Source of the DNA: Nematostella vectensis
Lineage: Eukaryota; Cnidaria; Anthozoa; Actiniaria; Edwardsiidae
DNA length: 64,000 bases
NCBI RefSeq assembly: GCF_932526225.1
Contig: NC_064044.1
Span: 5,059,747 to 5,123,746, forward strand
Reading direction: 5' to 3'
Notes under the pieces: generated by a model
What the model saw: only the letters and a program-made list of their open reading frames with translations
Databases searched by the model: none
Told to the model about the DNA's origin: nothing
Shown: in pieces, positions 28,717 through 39,643 of the stretch
How positions within the stretch are numbered: position 1 is the stretch's first letter
Layout: each line of letters starts with the position of its first letter
Translations under genes and position numbers: made by a program

Positions 28717-29041
28717 CCATCGATGCACTAATAGAAAAAAAAGACATACAAAGGGATTATAAAATATAAAAAAATGATATATAATTTGTGTGAAAATTTA
28801 CAGACGTCCAGCTCACCAAAATACTGTCAATGGCCCTTTTAGGGTACTGCTAGCTGTTATAAAGTTAATCCAGCTCGTACCCAGGGTGGACTAAGGAGGG
28901 GCGGAAGCGAAAAAATATTGGGGGAGGGGGGGGGGGGGGCAAACAAACTAATTTCTTTTTACAGTTCCGACCCACATGTCCCTCCTTTAAAGGGTACTAC
29001 GATATTTATGTCATTGACAATGTAGTTTTGAAGATCCTTAA
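28717..29041. other. Intergenic dispersed-repeat DNA, left part
   Basis: AT-rich, with a G-run near 28925. From about 28975 it resembles, in reverse, the repeats at 57125-57385, and it is interrupted at TTAA by the element starting at 29042. Confidence 0.55.
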
Positions 29042-30221
29042 CCCTTTTCAGACCGGGCTTTTTGAGGCTTCCTCTGACCAAGGGGGGATGGGGGAGGCTC
29101 CTTCGCCCCCCCCATCCGTAACTTTTGAACCATTGGAGCTATTATGGCCAAATTTTCAAAGAATTTTTATCCGACAAAAAGGAACAAAATGATATATCGT
29201 GTTGCCATAGCAACACAATATGCCGTTATTATGTTCTTTGCATAGAACATACAAAATCCAAATAAGTTATCATAAGTTAGTATTCAAAAAGCGACCGATA
29301 TTCTTCAAAAAAATGTTTTTGTGACGTCATGATGACGTCAATTAAGTGAGCAGAAACGAGCAATATTTCTGTTTTTTTTAGATGTATTTCTGTATGTTTT
29401 CTTTCGATAATATTGCAGTAGACATATTGTTAGTGACACTGTTTCTATGACAACAATATATGACACCTGTGACGTCATTGATTCGCATGGTACCTTTAAT
29501 ATAGCATAAGTTTGCAACTGGACTCTTAATTAAATTAATAATTTAAATATCTTTCCCCAAAATGTTTTTTTCCTACTTTTTATTTAAAATAGAAGAATAT
29601 AAAAAGGATTTTGCCAAATTTAGATGTTAGTTAAATAAAAAAACAGCGAATTCTAGTTAATTATGTGACATCAGCATCCGCCATCTTGGATCCGCCATCT
29701 TGGATTTAATGAAAGTTAGGTGGCAAAACCTGGGTGGCAAAATCTGTAGCTTTTTGGCAAAATTTAATCTTCGTTTCAAGTTTTATCTATGATTTCAGGT
29801 GGATATGAATGTTTTTTTGCTATTTCTACAAGCACTATTTCAAGAAGGTAAAAAATTGACAACAAAAAAACACCACCCCTCCCCCCTAAAATAGAGATGT
29901 AAATTCTTATTGTTTTTCAAAACTTGGTATAAAACGTTTATATGAAATGGATTTACGTTGAGCATGTCGTATTAATAGTTGATCTTAACGACTTAAAGCG
30001 TTTTTCCTAATTTTCATTAAAACCTCTGTCTCAAAGCTTGGTTACTATGGTTACCAGGGTACACATATCAAAATTATGTTTACACCAAACTGATCCCAGA
30101 TAAGTTTTAGGAAAATTCATCAAATTTCAATGCTCTAGCCCTACTAGTTCAAAAATTATTACAGATCAAAGGTGCTGGGGGCCTCAAAAGCCCCCCCCCC
30201 CCACCCCCGGTCTGAATAGGG
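29042..30221. mobile_element. piggyBac-type non-autonomous element, 1180 bp
   Basis: Left end CCCTTTTCAGACCGGG and right end (reverse complement) CCCTATTCAGACCGGG are inverted repeats with one mismatch. The left flank is TTAA (29038-29041) and the right flank TCAA (30222-30225), consistent with a TTAA target duplication with one later mutation. TTAA targets and CCC ends are hallmarks of piggyBac. No transposase frame is present. Pre-insertion copies of the target repeat are seen at 57200-57330. Confidence 0.8.
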
Positions 30222-30225
30222 TCAA

Positions 30226-30624
30226 ATAGGAAATGACAAATGACCCATTTTTGGGTGGCCAAGGGGGGTGCATTTGCACCCTGTGAGCCCCCCTAGGTAT
30301 GCCCCCTGTGCACTGAGTAGACTGGGTGCTATAATTTGTTCCAATCCTAATGTACACAACTCAATGTCAATCCTGTATTTGCTGAGATACAACACTAAAA
30401 TAATCGAGAGTACAGATTGTTGGAAATGGTCACTTTCATAACTCTATGAAGGTCATGCAATGACTCAGCATAAAATCAAGTAAGGAGAATTTGCGTGTGT
30501 GTGTTTGGGAGGGGGGGTGGGGGGAGAGGGAGGTGGAGAGAAACTCCAAGCACGGCCGAAGAGGAAGGTAAAATTCTATAATAATGATAATGATTTTAAT
30601 CTAGAATCTGGTATTTCTACATAC
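30226..30624. other. Right part of the target repeat and 3' flank of the pyrophosphatase gene
   Basis: Dispersed-repeat text to about 30310, then AT-rich sequence with a (TG)n and G-run near 30497. The last short coding exon of the pyrophosphatase (about ten residues expected) should be here but could not be identified. Confidence 0.45.
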
Positions 30625-33600
30625 CATCATCACTGACAGCCTGTGGAGCACTCAGGGCTTCAGCCTGGAAGAGAGATGATGGTGATATTATAGAGAAAAG
30701 AGGTCCTCAGAGAAATTTATCATTTATCAGAGATGATGGAAAAACATAATATTTCAAAAATATATTTTTGTTTCATACACTTTGGCCCAAAAATGTGGAA
30801 AGAAGCACTCAGTAAAAGTTTGAGTTTTTGTTTCAAAAACTTTATTTACTTGCCTTGTTAATAATAGTGTTAGCGTCATCCTGGTTGATGGTATATGGCG
30901 AGTTAGCTACAGTGAGGTTTTTACTGAAAAAAAAGATATTATTTTAAATTTACAGGTGAGATTTATGAGATTTTGTTTTAGTATTTTATGTATGTGAATA
31001 AAATCATTAAATCAAGGGGGGAGCAAGGATGGGCTGAGTTTTTATTTGAGTTTTGAAAAATATATATCTAGAAAATAACACCAGCCCTATAAACATAAAC
31101 CTGTTAAAAACAAATATTTTGACTCTTAATGTTATTTGGATAAAAAAGAAACAAGAAGCTAAGAGAAAATTAGTCCTTCTCTTTTTTGACAAGGCATATA
31201 CACAGAGGGTATATGTCAGCCCTACCCCCCCCCCTTCAAAGAAGGAAGACCAAAAATACAATAAGGAGATGGTATACGCTACCACCTACAATATACCCAC
31301 TGTAATTCTATGACATTTGTAGAAAAGTTAAGTGGTCTGCATAGGTTAAGTGGGAATGGGGGAATAAATGAATATATATAGGGTTTGAGAAGCTGACGTA
31401 TGCCTTTTAGTACTAAAGAAAACATTTGTGGGACAGAAGCTCTAATTTATTCCATTTTAGTTCCTTACCATGCTAGTCCCTCCTTGTTCTCAGTCTTTTG
31501 CATGACCAAATCTTTCCAGAATGTGTGAGTCTCATTAACAACTCCCATAGCAAATTCCTGCAACATGATACAGTTCAGTTTTGGTATAAAACAGAGTGTA
31601 GAAGCTTTAAAAGAGATATGAGAATAGTAAACCACTTTTTTTGCAGTAAGTTGATGCATTTGTTTAAGTCACTTCACCAGTTTTGGATAGTCACTTTTTT
31701 TTATAAATTCAGCAATTCAAGGTTCTAGGCAAAATGCAGTACTGTACCTTGTTTTTAGCTTCAGCATTGAATGCAAACTTGTTTTCAGGTTTACCAGCAG
31801 GGATTTTGTAGATCCTGAACCAGTCGACTGTGGCCTAAAAAACACAGTCACAAAGTCATTTTCATATAGAGTAAATAAATAGTGGATAATCAAAGTAAAT
31901 ACTTCAAAATTAAAAGAAAATGAAACTTTGGTTGAGATTGTAGTACCTTGATCAATCCAGGCATATGTTTTTCAACATCATCAATGTCTACAAGAAAAAG
32001 GAGAAAAAATATACATTATAACATAGCTAAAATATATTCCAAAACTAGGTCAGACACTATATGGATGCTTACTCAAAATAGCATATAGCTATTGTCTGGG
32101 CTGGTATGCAGTTATATTCATATATTGAAAAAAAAATCATAATGCAATGGAACAACAGGTTTTAACTGACAATGTTTTTTATATACAATATGTGGTAAAT
32201 ATAGCAATATTGCTCTTAATCCAGGGCTTCTGGAATTACGCACTTGTACGGAAGCGTGTAATTTGGCTTTCTCCGCGTAATCCGTGTAAACCACAAATTT
32301 CCGCGTAATCATGCGTAATTTGGGTAAATTTTGAAAGACAAAACATTTAAGTGCACAGCTGATGTGTTCTTTTAGGGTTCTTACCTCTATTTCTCGTAAA
32401 AAAAGAGAGATATTCTTCGTAAGAGTGCGATATTTCGATCTGAATTTCAAAAACAAATAAAATGACTAGGCGTTCTTTGCTAAACCGCGAAGTCCTAGGA
32501 CTAACAATAAAAAATACCTTTTTTAATTGGCTGGTGGCTAGAAGGCAATGAAAACTCACCTAAGATATTTTCGCGCAAAAAAATTAACCTTTTCAAGTTA
32601 TTTCGTGCTTTCATCGGTACAAAATGTAGTTTGGGTGTAGCAGTTGATATTCCGTGTAATTTAGCGCGTAATTCAGTAAAGAATCCTGCAAAATTTCGAT
32701 TTAAAAAAAAATGTATTGCAAAATCCCACATAATTTAGAGCGTAATGATTGATTTTCCACGCAATTTTCCGCATAATTTAGCAAAGAATCCCGCGTAATT
32801 TTGAGTTTTTTCCGCGTAATTCCAGAAGCCCTGTTAATCATAATCTTACCATTGAGATTGTTGGCTACCGGATCATTAACATCAATGCAGATTACTTTCC
32901 AGTCTGTTTCTCCCTCGTCTATCATGGCAAGAATGCCAAGGACTTTGACCTGTTTTACTTCACCTCTTGTACTAACCTTCAAAGTATTAAATAACACTGC
33001 CAGTTCAATTCAAATAATTTCCTTTGTATTTTTTCCATAATAGGGTATTTTTTCAGGAAATACAGTAGTTAGGGAATTATCGATCAGAGAAAGGAGAAAT
33101 AAATTTCTCATCCTACATACCATGGTTCCAATTTCACAAGCGTCAATGGGGTCATTATCGCCCTTGCAGCCTGTGGCTGCATCAGTGTGCCCTGGATCTT
33201 CCCATGTCTACAAACAAACACAAAATAATTATCTTAACATCTACAATCAGCAGATAAAAATGCTAAGAGCACCCCTCTAATGTCAAAGCCTTCGAAAATA
33301 AATGCTAACAACTATTATTTCACAATCTCTAACCTCCCTTCCATTTTAAATACATGCCTTGACAAAAAATGCATGCAAGGCTGGTGAGGGTGGTTATCTA
33401 ACATAATGGCGAATAGGGTCTCTTAAGGAAGCAATGTTGGGTAATAAGGTCATTGTCACACTGAATTAGAATCAGTTCTTTAGATATCATGTTCTTTAAT
33501 GGAAGTTACTCTTAGCTATTAGATGCTAAAATGAGTCCAATGTTGCCAGTTTTGAATGTCATAATTAATTTAATTCAATATTTTTTTTTTTTTTTTTGTA

Positions 33601-36600
33601 AATCACAGAGTATAATATGGCGAGAATTTAAACATTAAGTGTTTAATGCTCCATAACACAACACTGATGATCTATTACCAATAAATTAAAAATATGAAGT
33701 AACACAAACCTGAGGTAAGGCACCATAATTCCAGATATATCCATGGTAGGGGAAACAGTGGTTGACAAACCTAACTTTTCCCTTCTTTACATCTTGTTTG
33801 ATTGGATTAAGAGCTTCTTTTGTACATATCTAGAAAAAACAAATTATATAAATTAATTATATGATTAATGAGGCATCATTTTTTTGGCAAATGCGTACTA
33901 AGACACTGCAGATGGAGGGATATTGGGGCATTTCAACACTTCTTGAACATTTATTCTCTTAAGGGCTATAGCCATAAAAAAAAAAAAAAAAAAAAAAAAA
34001 CAGAAAATGACCAGTGGTGGCTGTGCCACCTTTAAATATTTTCTTTGTTTCTGTATTGTACTCTTTTCCCTCCTCCACAAATATTTAAAGGCCTGCTACT
34101 GCTCCGTTTATGTAAGAAAATATGTAAGAAAATTTGAATAGCCAATATGTTCAAGGGCATTTGAGCAGGGCCATGTAGAAGCTATCGGAAGATTTCACCA
34201 CATTGGATTGGTTTGGATTGATGCAACACAGACGAAGAACGGAAATACAATAGAACAATGAGGGTAATCTAGCCAATCATGTTAGGCCTTATAAGCTGTC
34301 GTATACACTTCTCTTAGAGCATGGGACACAAAATAAGCGGAATTGAAAAGCTCAAATTAGCGGTATTGAAAAGATCTAAGGTATGTTTTCACGTGAGTCG
34401 TCACATTTAAGAAACACTGTCAAATGAAACACACACATGCACAAATGAAACAGCCATATAAACTATGTATATTCTAACCTCCATTTTAGCATTTGTCCAC
34501 CTTGGGATTTCCACAATCATGTTAAGAATGGTTTTCTATATAAAAAGGCAAAGTAAACAATTAAAATCCTTCCCATGATAACATAACACCATTTATAATA
34601 CATCTTAGGTGCCATGTGCGTTGATTAGCGAGCTACTATATAAACCCTTACGGCTTATGTGTATGGAATGAACATTAATTTTTAGTAAGCACTAAATAAG
34701 TTGCTTTTTGTTGCCAATAATTTCCAGGTAAAAGCCAAGTGCGTGTTTGCCACCCAAATAGTCATGTGATCTCTTAGCGCAAGTCCCCTATTAGAGGGCA
34801 ATTGGGTGGTTTCCATTGGCCCAATCATCGAAGCTGCTTCAATTTTAATAGCCTTTTCTTTTTAACATTCACAGTTTTAAATCACTACAACCACTTGTAA
34901 TTTTAGCTGATTGCCTTTTTACATAACATTTTTAATGTGAACAATAAAATCATATGGAAAATAGCTTAAGAGCAGATATCTAATTCACAAACTTCACAAA
35001 AAATATTGCTGGTATACATAAAAACTATCTTTAATAACTAGAACGTTCAAAAAGTGAAAACGCAAGCCTTGCCTTTCTGCTCTATGTTTGTTTTTTCTGT
35101 TTCTTTTTATCTCTGGTAAAAACATGACTAACTCACCTCTGAATTTGCAAAAAGTGGGATGTCATGGAAGGGTGAGACTGCCTGCCCATCAGAATTCTCT
35201 GGAATAAGAAAATAAATGACTGATAAATAACCTTAATTTGGCATTGTCTCAGAAAATGACATCAAACAGAGTGGAACAAGCAAACAAGGTGAAGGCCCTT
35301 AACATATTAGAATTTTTTTTTTGCAAGTAGCAAATAATATAAAATGGGATACTATTGGAAAAACGATGCGACGAAATGCGACCATTTGCCTTTGGACAGG
35401 GGGTAGGTAAGTGCATGGGGAGGTGGTGGTGGTGGTGGAGGGTAGCAGGGCGTTGGAACCCCCCTCCCCCCCCCCCCCTCCCTCGTACGCTATCACTATG
35501 GATTTTAACCAATTGACTCCTGGCTTTTTTTTAGCTGAATTTACAAAAAACAGACTGAAAACAGATACCTCCCCCTCTATTCTGAGTTTTATAGAGCCCG
35601 TAAAAGTAAAACACAGCTGCGCCTAGTCAGCGGTATCCAAGGTTTCCAACAGTGCTTTGCGGTCCCCACTATTAATCCCTTGTCGTTGTGCTGAAGCCAG
35701 CACAAGTTGATGGTTGCTTGTATTTTTCATCAAAAATACAGCTATGAGCATATTAGGAGAGTGTCTCAGGACATCACGAAGTCTTTTGGGGCATAATTGA
35801 GTGCTTTGCTTATGGATATTTGCAAGCAAAGGTGGATTCATGATGATTTTTTCTTGTTTGGCTTTGCCTGGATGAGAAAATAATTTTCTAATGAATCACC
35901 ACAGCTCTCCTAAATGCTGTCTTTTCTGAAACCAAATTGATGAAAATTGTTTACACTGCTATTCTGGGTTGTATGACCTGGAATTGATTTGTTTGGCTTC
36001 GGGGTAAAAAGACTTATAAAAAACCATCTGACTTTGGGGAGATGAGTGTTTACTGGCCCTCCCCTCGTGAATTTTCCCCTGGATCTCCCAGAATGCTTTG
36101 CAATACGTAAAGACCTCTTGGTGGTTGTACAAGCCTTCAAGGAGTGGACATTGTGTTTTGAGGCCATGGAAATGTACCTGGAGGATCAGAATAAAGGTAT
36201 CTATTTGAATCTTGAGCTGTGTTTGCTGATCTCTCTCCCTTGTGTGGTATTTTGAGCGTTTTTTTGAGAGGGGTGATTCTGCTTTTCTCTCCTTGTTCGA
36301 TTTGAGATTTGTCAAAGAACCTGTGCTATTATTTGGCTTAAGAGTAGATGCCAACACCTTGGTTGTATGCATATCTGCAAGACCATTTATCCCTTAGACT
36401 GATGCCTGAGTATCTTCATCTTGTTGTGTTTATTTTGCATTTATGAATTTTTTGGGTTGTGGGTACTTCCCAAAGCCGGTACAGGCCGGTTGAGGGGTCA
36501 ATGTGTTAAGTAGTTCAAAACTTCAAGATACGTGCTCAATGAACTAACTCAGGAAAATTGCAGGGCATGACCTTTAGTAGGTCTTTTCTGTATTTCTTTT

Positions 36601-37026
36601 ACATATCAAATTTATGTGATATTTTTAATGTTATATGTCAAATTGGTGTCATTCTCTGAGAAATGAAGAAAAAATGTCATCGGATTTTAGTGAAGTCACG
36701 AACTTGCCCATAACATGCACGGAGGTGTGTCTTTCAAATTATAAATACGCTCCTAAAAAATGATCATTTTGTAATATTTAACTTCGTGAACTCTTCTTTA
36801 CCGTTCGAAAAAGCTTAAAGTATATCTTACACTGAATATGTTTAAGATGTGTATAGCATAACAGAATAATTTATCTAGAACTCAACATAAGAAATAGGGG
36901 ATAAAGCTCATCGACACACAGATAGAGGAAAATTTTGGAATGATATTATCGAAACGTAAACTTACTGAAATAAATTCTGTAGTCCGTTGAATAAGGGCTG
37001 CCGCTTTCCCTAGTTGTGTAAGCCAT
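30625..37026 (-). CDS. PPA1: Soluble inorganic pyrophosphatase (family I), 11 exons seen
   Basis: Hydrolyses pyrophosphate to two phosphates in the cytosol, pulling biosynthetic reactions forward. Exons, from the ATG at 37026: 37026-36966, 35198-35137, 34535-34479, 33829-33710, 33207-33121, 32976-32850, 31987-31947, 31834-31748, 31557-31469, 30923-30854, 30664-30625. Phases join without error and give 280 residues; the animal enzyme has about 289, so only a short C-terminal exon is missing. Conserved features: V-E-I-P-R-W (49-54), the metal-binding D-N-D-P-I-D (D117, D119, D122), C-E-I-G, and D-E-G-E-T-D-W-K (D149, D154, K156). The exon-10 donor is GC (AAG|gcaagt). Introns carry a hAT-like MITE and two other MITEs. 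The PPA1/PPA2 choice rests on the absence of a leader peptide. Confidence 0.95.
32222..32833. mobile_element. hAT-like MITE, 612 bp, in pyrophosphatase intron 6
   Basis: Perfect 20-bp inverted ends beginning CAGGGCTTCTGGAATTACGC. The interior is rich in GCGTAATTT-like repeats on both strands. TTAATC flanks both sides (32216-32221 and 32834-32839), a partial target duplication. It begins 16 nt after the exon-6 splice donor and encodes nothing. Confidence 0.85.
33960..34106 (+). mobile_element. MITE family B copy in pyrophosphatase intron 3
   Basis: Ends AGGGCTATAGCCAT and CCTGCTACTGCTC, with the AAATGACCAGTGG, TTTCTGTATTGTACTC and C-rich blocks in the order seen at 40326-40484. A long A-run replaces the left C-rich part. 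Confidence 0.6.
34655..34787 (-). mobile_element. MITE family A, partial copy in pyrophosphatase intron 2
   Basis: The right side shows ATGTGATCTCTTAGCGCAAG and TCCCC, the reverse complement of the left end of the element at 6931. The left side matches its CAACAAAAA and AGCGCTTACGAAAAT interior. The other end is missing. Confidence 0.65.
35201..36965 (-). other. Pyrophosphatase intron 1
   Basis: 1767-bp intron (36965-35199). It contains a (GGT)n/C-run low-complexity stretch near 35415-35480 and several chance frames of up to 137 codons without family features. No second gene was recognised. Confidence 0.5.
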
Positions 37027-38074
37027 TGTTTTTGCAAGGATGGGAGAAATCAACCTCGTATTCCCGATTGAAGGGAAGAAATTAGCTAGTCGATTGCCAC
37101 CGCAAGCAGTCAGCCTACGAATAAATTCAAAAGAACTTCGGACGAGCATGTGTTCGGTAGAAAGGAACCTTCACTCTATAAGGGCACTTTTGATTGGCTG
37201 TGACCTTTCTAACGGGTATTTTGATTGGTTTGAGCATCTTTCGGACTGTAGTCTTGGTAGCAGGGAGTGCATTCGTGGAACTTCTTGTTCTGGCTTGTCC
37301 TGAATTCGAGACATATCTCGTCATTTCCTTGAAATAATGGAGTTTCAAGAAATGGGGAATACGGAGAATGACGTATTATATTTGAGGGTACCGTCATCAG
37401 AGCAGTGGTGATGGAAATAATGTCGTTGATCTTGCATCCTCGTTCCCAGGGTCCAACCCTCCCCTACCCCAGGGGCAAGGAGGAAAGTTGATCTTGTTGC
37501 TATATTTGTAAAAAAATTGGATTGGAATGGACAGAGAAAAATACAATAAGATCTAGAAACTAGTAAATTTTGTTATAAAGAGTATATCAATAAAAGTAAT
37601 CATAAGAGTAATCAATAAAACTAAAAAGGGCGAGCCCTTGACATGAATTTCTATGAAATAAGCATTCTGAATATTCATGCAAATTATAAGAAAAACTCAT
37701 AACAACAAATTCTTTTTCATCAAATACAAATCCCCCAGTTTTATTTTTATTCAACATTTTTACATGAACTAGGGCCAGATAGGAATAAAGATTGGGTAAA
37801 AATTAAATTGACTTTTTCAAATTCTGACAAGAATGCTTTTAATGCTTACATTGCAATTCTCATATGCATAGTCCTTTCTCACAAATTCTTCTTCTATGAC
37901 TTAAAACTCCATGACTTTTGAATTAAAAACTCTTCTTTTTAATTCCTGATTTAAGATCTAAAATCTCTGTCTCATTATGTAGGAAGACATAAGGTTATGA
38001 AAAGTCGACTGACAAAATGCTGGCATCAATGGGCTCTGGGACTATGCAACAAGCCCGCATGTAAAGCATGTGTA
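37027..38074. other. Intergenic region upstream of the pyrophosphatase gene
   Basis: Holds the 5' flank and presumably the promoter of the minus-strand pyrophosphatase gene. AT-rich from 37550 on, with no coding exon or clear repeat recognised. Confidence 0.4.
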
Positions 38075-38178
38075 AAAACCACCGAAGTGCCTAGCTGCAT
38101 ATATTAGCCACTGCATAACTTCAGATTTAGACATGGTAATGGGGGCTAATATATGCAGTTAGGTGCTTCAGTGGTTTT
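38075..38178 (+). ncRNA. Candidate microRNA-like hairpin
   Basis: Arms 38075-38109 and 38144-38178 pair over 35 positions with a 34-nt loop. On the plus strand there are 31 Watson-Crick pairs, three G-U pairs and one C-A mismatch. On the minus strand the three wobbles become A-C mismatches, so the plus-strand RNA is favoured. Size and near-perfect pairing suit a cnidarian pre-miRNA, but a small foldback transposon is the alternative. It lies about 90 bp beyond the 3' end of the KCTD gene, antisense to it. Confidence 0.5.
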
Positions 38179-38267
38179 GACCCATGCTAACATTATAACA
38201 GGTTTGGCATGTAGTTGCGAAGATGGTTGATGACAACGTTTTGTAAATGGACTGTATTTCCAAGCAT

Positions 38268-38951
38268 TTACAGTGTGAGTGATTGAAACTTGCCCTTGCG
38301 GATAAAAAAGTGTTCCTCTATCTGAGACCCCGCCTCATCAGCATCTGAGCCGCCTCCAATAGAACTCAGCAGCGTAAAGCCATGGCCAAGTAACAGATCA
38401 AATGCATCGGCTTTCGACAGCTCGTTTCCGCCCGGTTTCCATGGTACCCGGTAATTCCTCACATACCCACGTGCAGGTAACAAACAAAGATTGAACTCAG
38501 CCATATTCATAAAGTCCTTGAAGACCTCCTTAACCAAGAAGTCTTTGCCACTTAGTAGTAATTGGTTCCTATATCTGTCAACTCGAAGAATAACAGTTCC
38601 TTGGTAATCTAAAAGTTGAAGGTTTTTTATTCGATCTTGACGGTAAATTTGCAACGCTTTTATCAAGTCTTCGATCTGGTAGAAGTCAGCCTCGAGAGAA
38701 AGCTGCTGAAATTCGTCGAAAGAGTCGGGTAGACAGAGCTCTGAGGTTCTTAAAAAGTTCAAGATATATCTGAACAAGGAACCGTCACGGTCAATGAAGA
38801 AATTTCCCCGGGTATCTCTCGCTAGATTTTGTCTTCCACTAAACATGGCACCAAGCATGGAATCTCGACACCGTGTTAGAGTCTTGTAAGACGTCGTGTA
38901 TACATAGCCACCAACATTAAGATTTACAATAGCTGGGAATTCTTCTCCCAT
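38268..38951 (-). CDS. KCTD-family BTB/T1 domain protein
   Basis: Intronless frame of 227 residues from the ATG at 38951 (M-G-E-E-F); the open frame upstream of it has no other ATG. A BTB/T1 domain occupies about residues 7-100: L-N-V-G-G, Y-T-T, T-L-T-R, S-M-L-G-A-M-F, F-I-D-R-D-G, F-R-Y-I-L-N-F-L-R and E-A-D-F-Y-Q-I are all seen. KCTD proteins form oligomers, and many act as CUL3 ubiquitin-ligase substrate adaptors in the cytosol. The BTB resembles vertebrate KCTD6/KCTD21 and KCTD7/14, but the C-terminal half is not recognisable enough to name an orthologue. The gene is divergent from ITFG2, with about 690 bp between start codons. Confidence 0.88.
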   Translation of the reverse strand: MGEEFPAIVNLNVGGYVYTTSYKTLTRCRDSMLGAMFSGRQNLARDTRGNFFIDRDGSLFRYILNFLRTSELCLPDSFDEFQQLSLEADFYQIEDLIKALQIYRQDRIKNLQLLDYQGTVILRVDRYRNQLLLSGKDFLVKEVFKDFMNMAEFNLCLLPARGYVRNYRVPWKPGGNELSKADAFDLLLGHGFTLLSSIGGGSDADEAGSQIEEHFFIRKGKFQSLTL

Positions 38952-39643
38952 TGCGCAGAGAAATCGTTTTTGCAAAGCACGGACGAGCACAGCAAACACA
39001 GCAACACTTCTCTGTTATCAGGTTATGCAAATTTCATTCAACACGCGCGCGTTGAGTTGCGTGACTGAAACCCCCTGTGGGAGCACAGGCAGCCCAAGGA
39101 TACTGTCAGCGGTTTTTTAAGGAATGTATGGGTGACTGAGCTAGAGAATTCAGGGCCATATCCAAAATTATTTGCATTTGCATTGTATTTATTGCGTCTT
39201 TCTATAGAAATCAATGTGTGAAGTCATTTTATTGGCCCTGTATTCTGTATTCGCTCTTCCTTTATTTCAATTTTCCCGATAGAATGTCTAAAGTTTCATT
39301 TTTCACGATAGAAGTATTTTTTTTCGCTAACATTAACCATCCTTTATAAACCACTGACAGTAACCTTGGGCTGCCTGTGGGGGGAGAGGGGAGATAATGA
39401 CAAGGTGTGTAAACTCATGTTTGCTTATTCAAGCTTACTAAATTGTTATCTGAGATGAAAATATTAATGTAATGTGTAGCTGCTTTGTCATATTACAAAA
39501 AAGGAGAAAGAAAACACTTATTGTTTGTATTTCTCTGATTGGAGGAGAGGGAGGGGGGGTCTTTATCCACAAGCCATTGCGGGCTACGGGCAAAACAAAA
39601 TGGTGGACGGAAGTTCTTGTTGATTTTAAACTTAATTTTGAAA
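38952..39643. other. Intergenic region between KCTD and ITFG2 starts
   Basis: Head-to-head genes, so both promoters should lie here. The CTTGGGCTGCCTGTGGGGG phrase near 39365 pairs in reverse with CAGGCAGCCCAAGG near 39088. These flank a stretch containing ATTTGCATTTGCATT and suggest an old foldback element. Confidence 0.4.

Noticed and set aside
30541-30600. Candidate last pyrophosphatase exon after an attatag acceptor
   Set aside because: The reading continues far through low-complexity sequence and lacks the expected short C-terminus.
35249-35512. Frames rich in histidine, threonine or glycine
   Set aside because: Low-complexity GGT/CCC sequence in pyrophosphatase intron 1.
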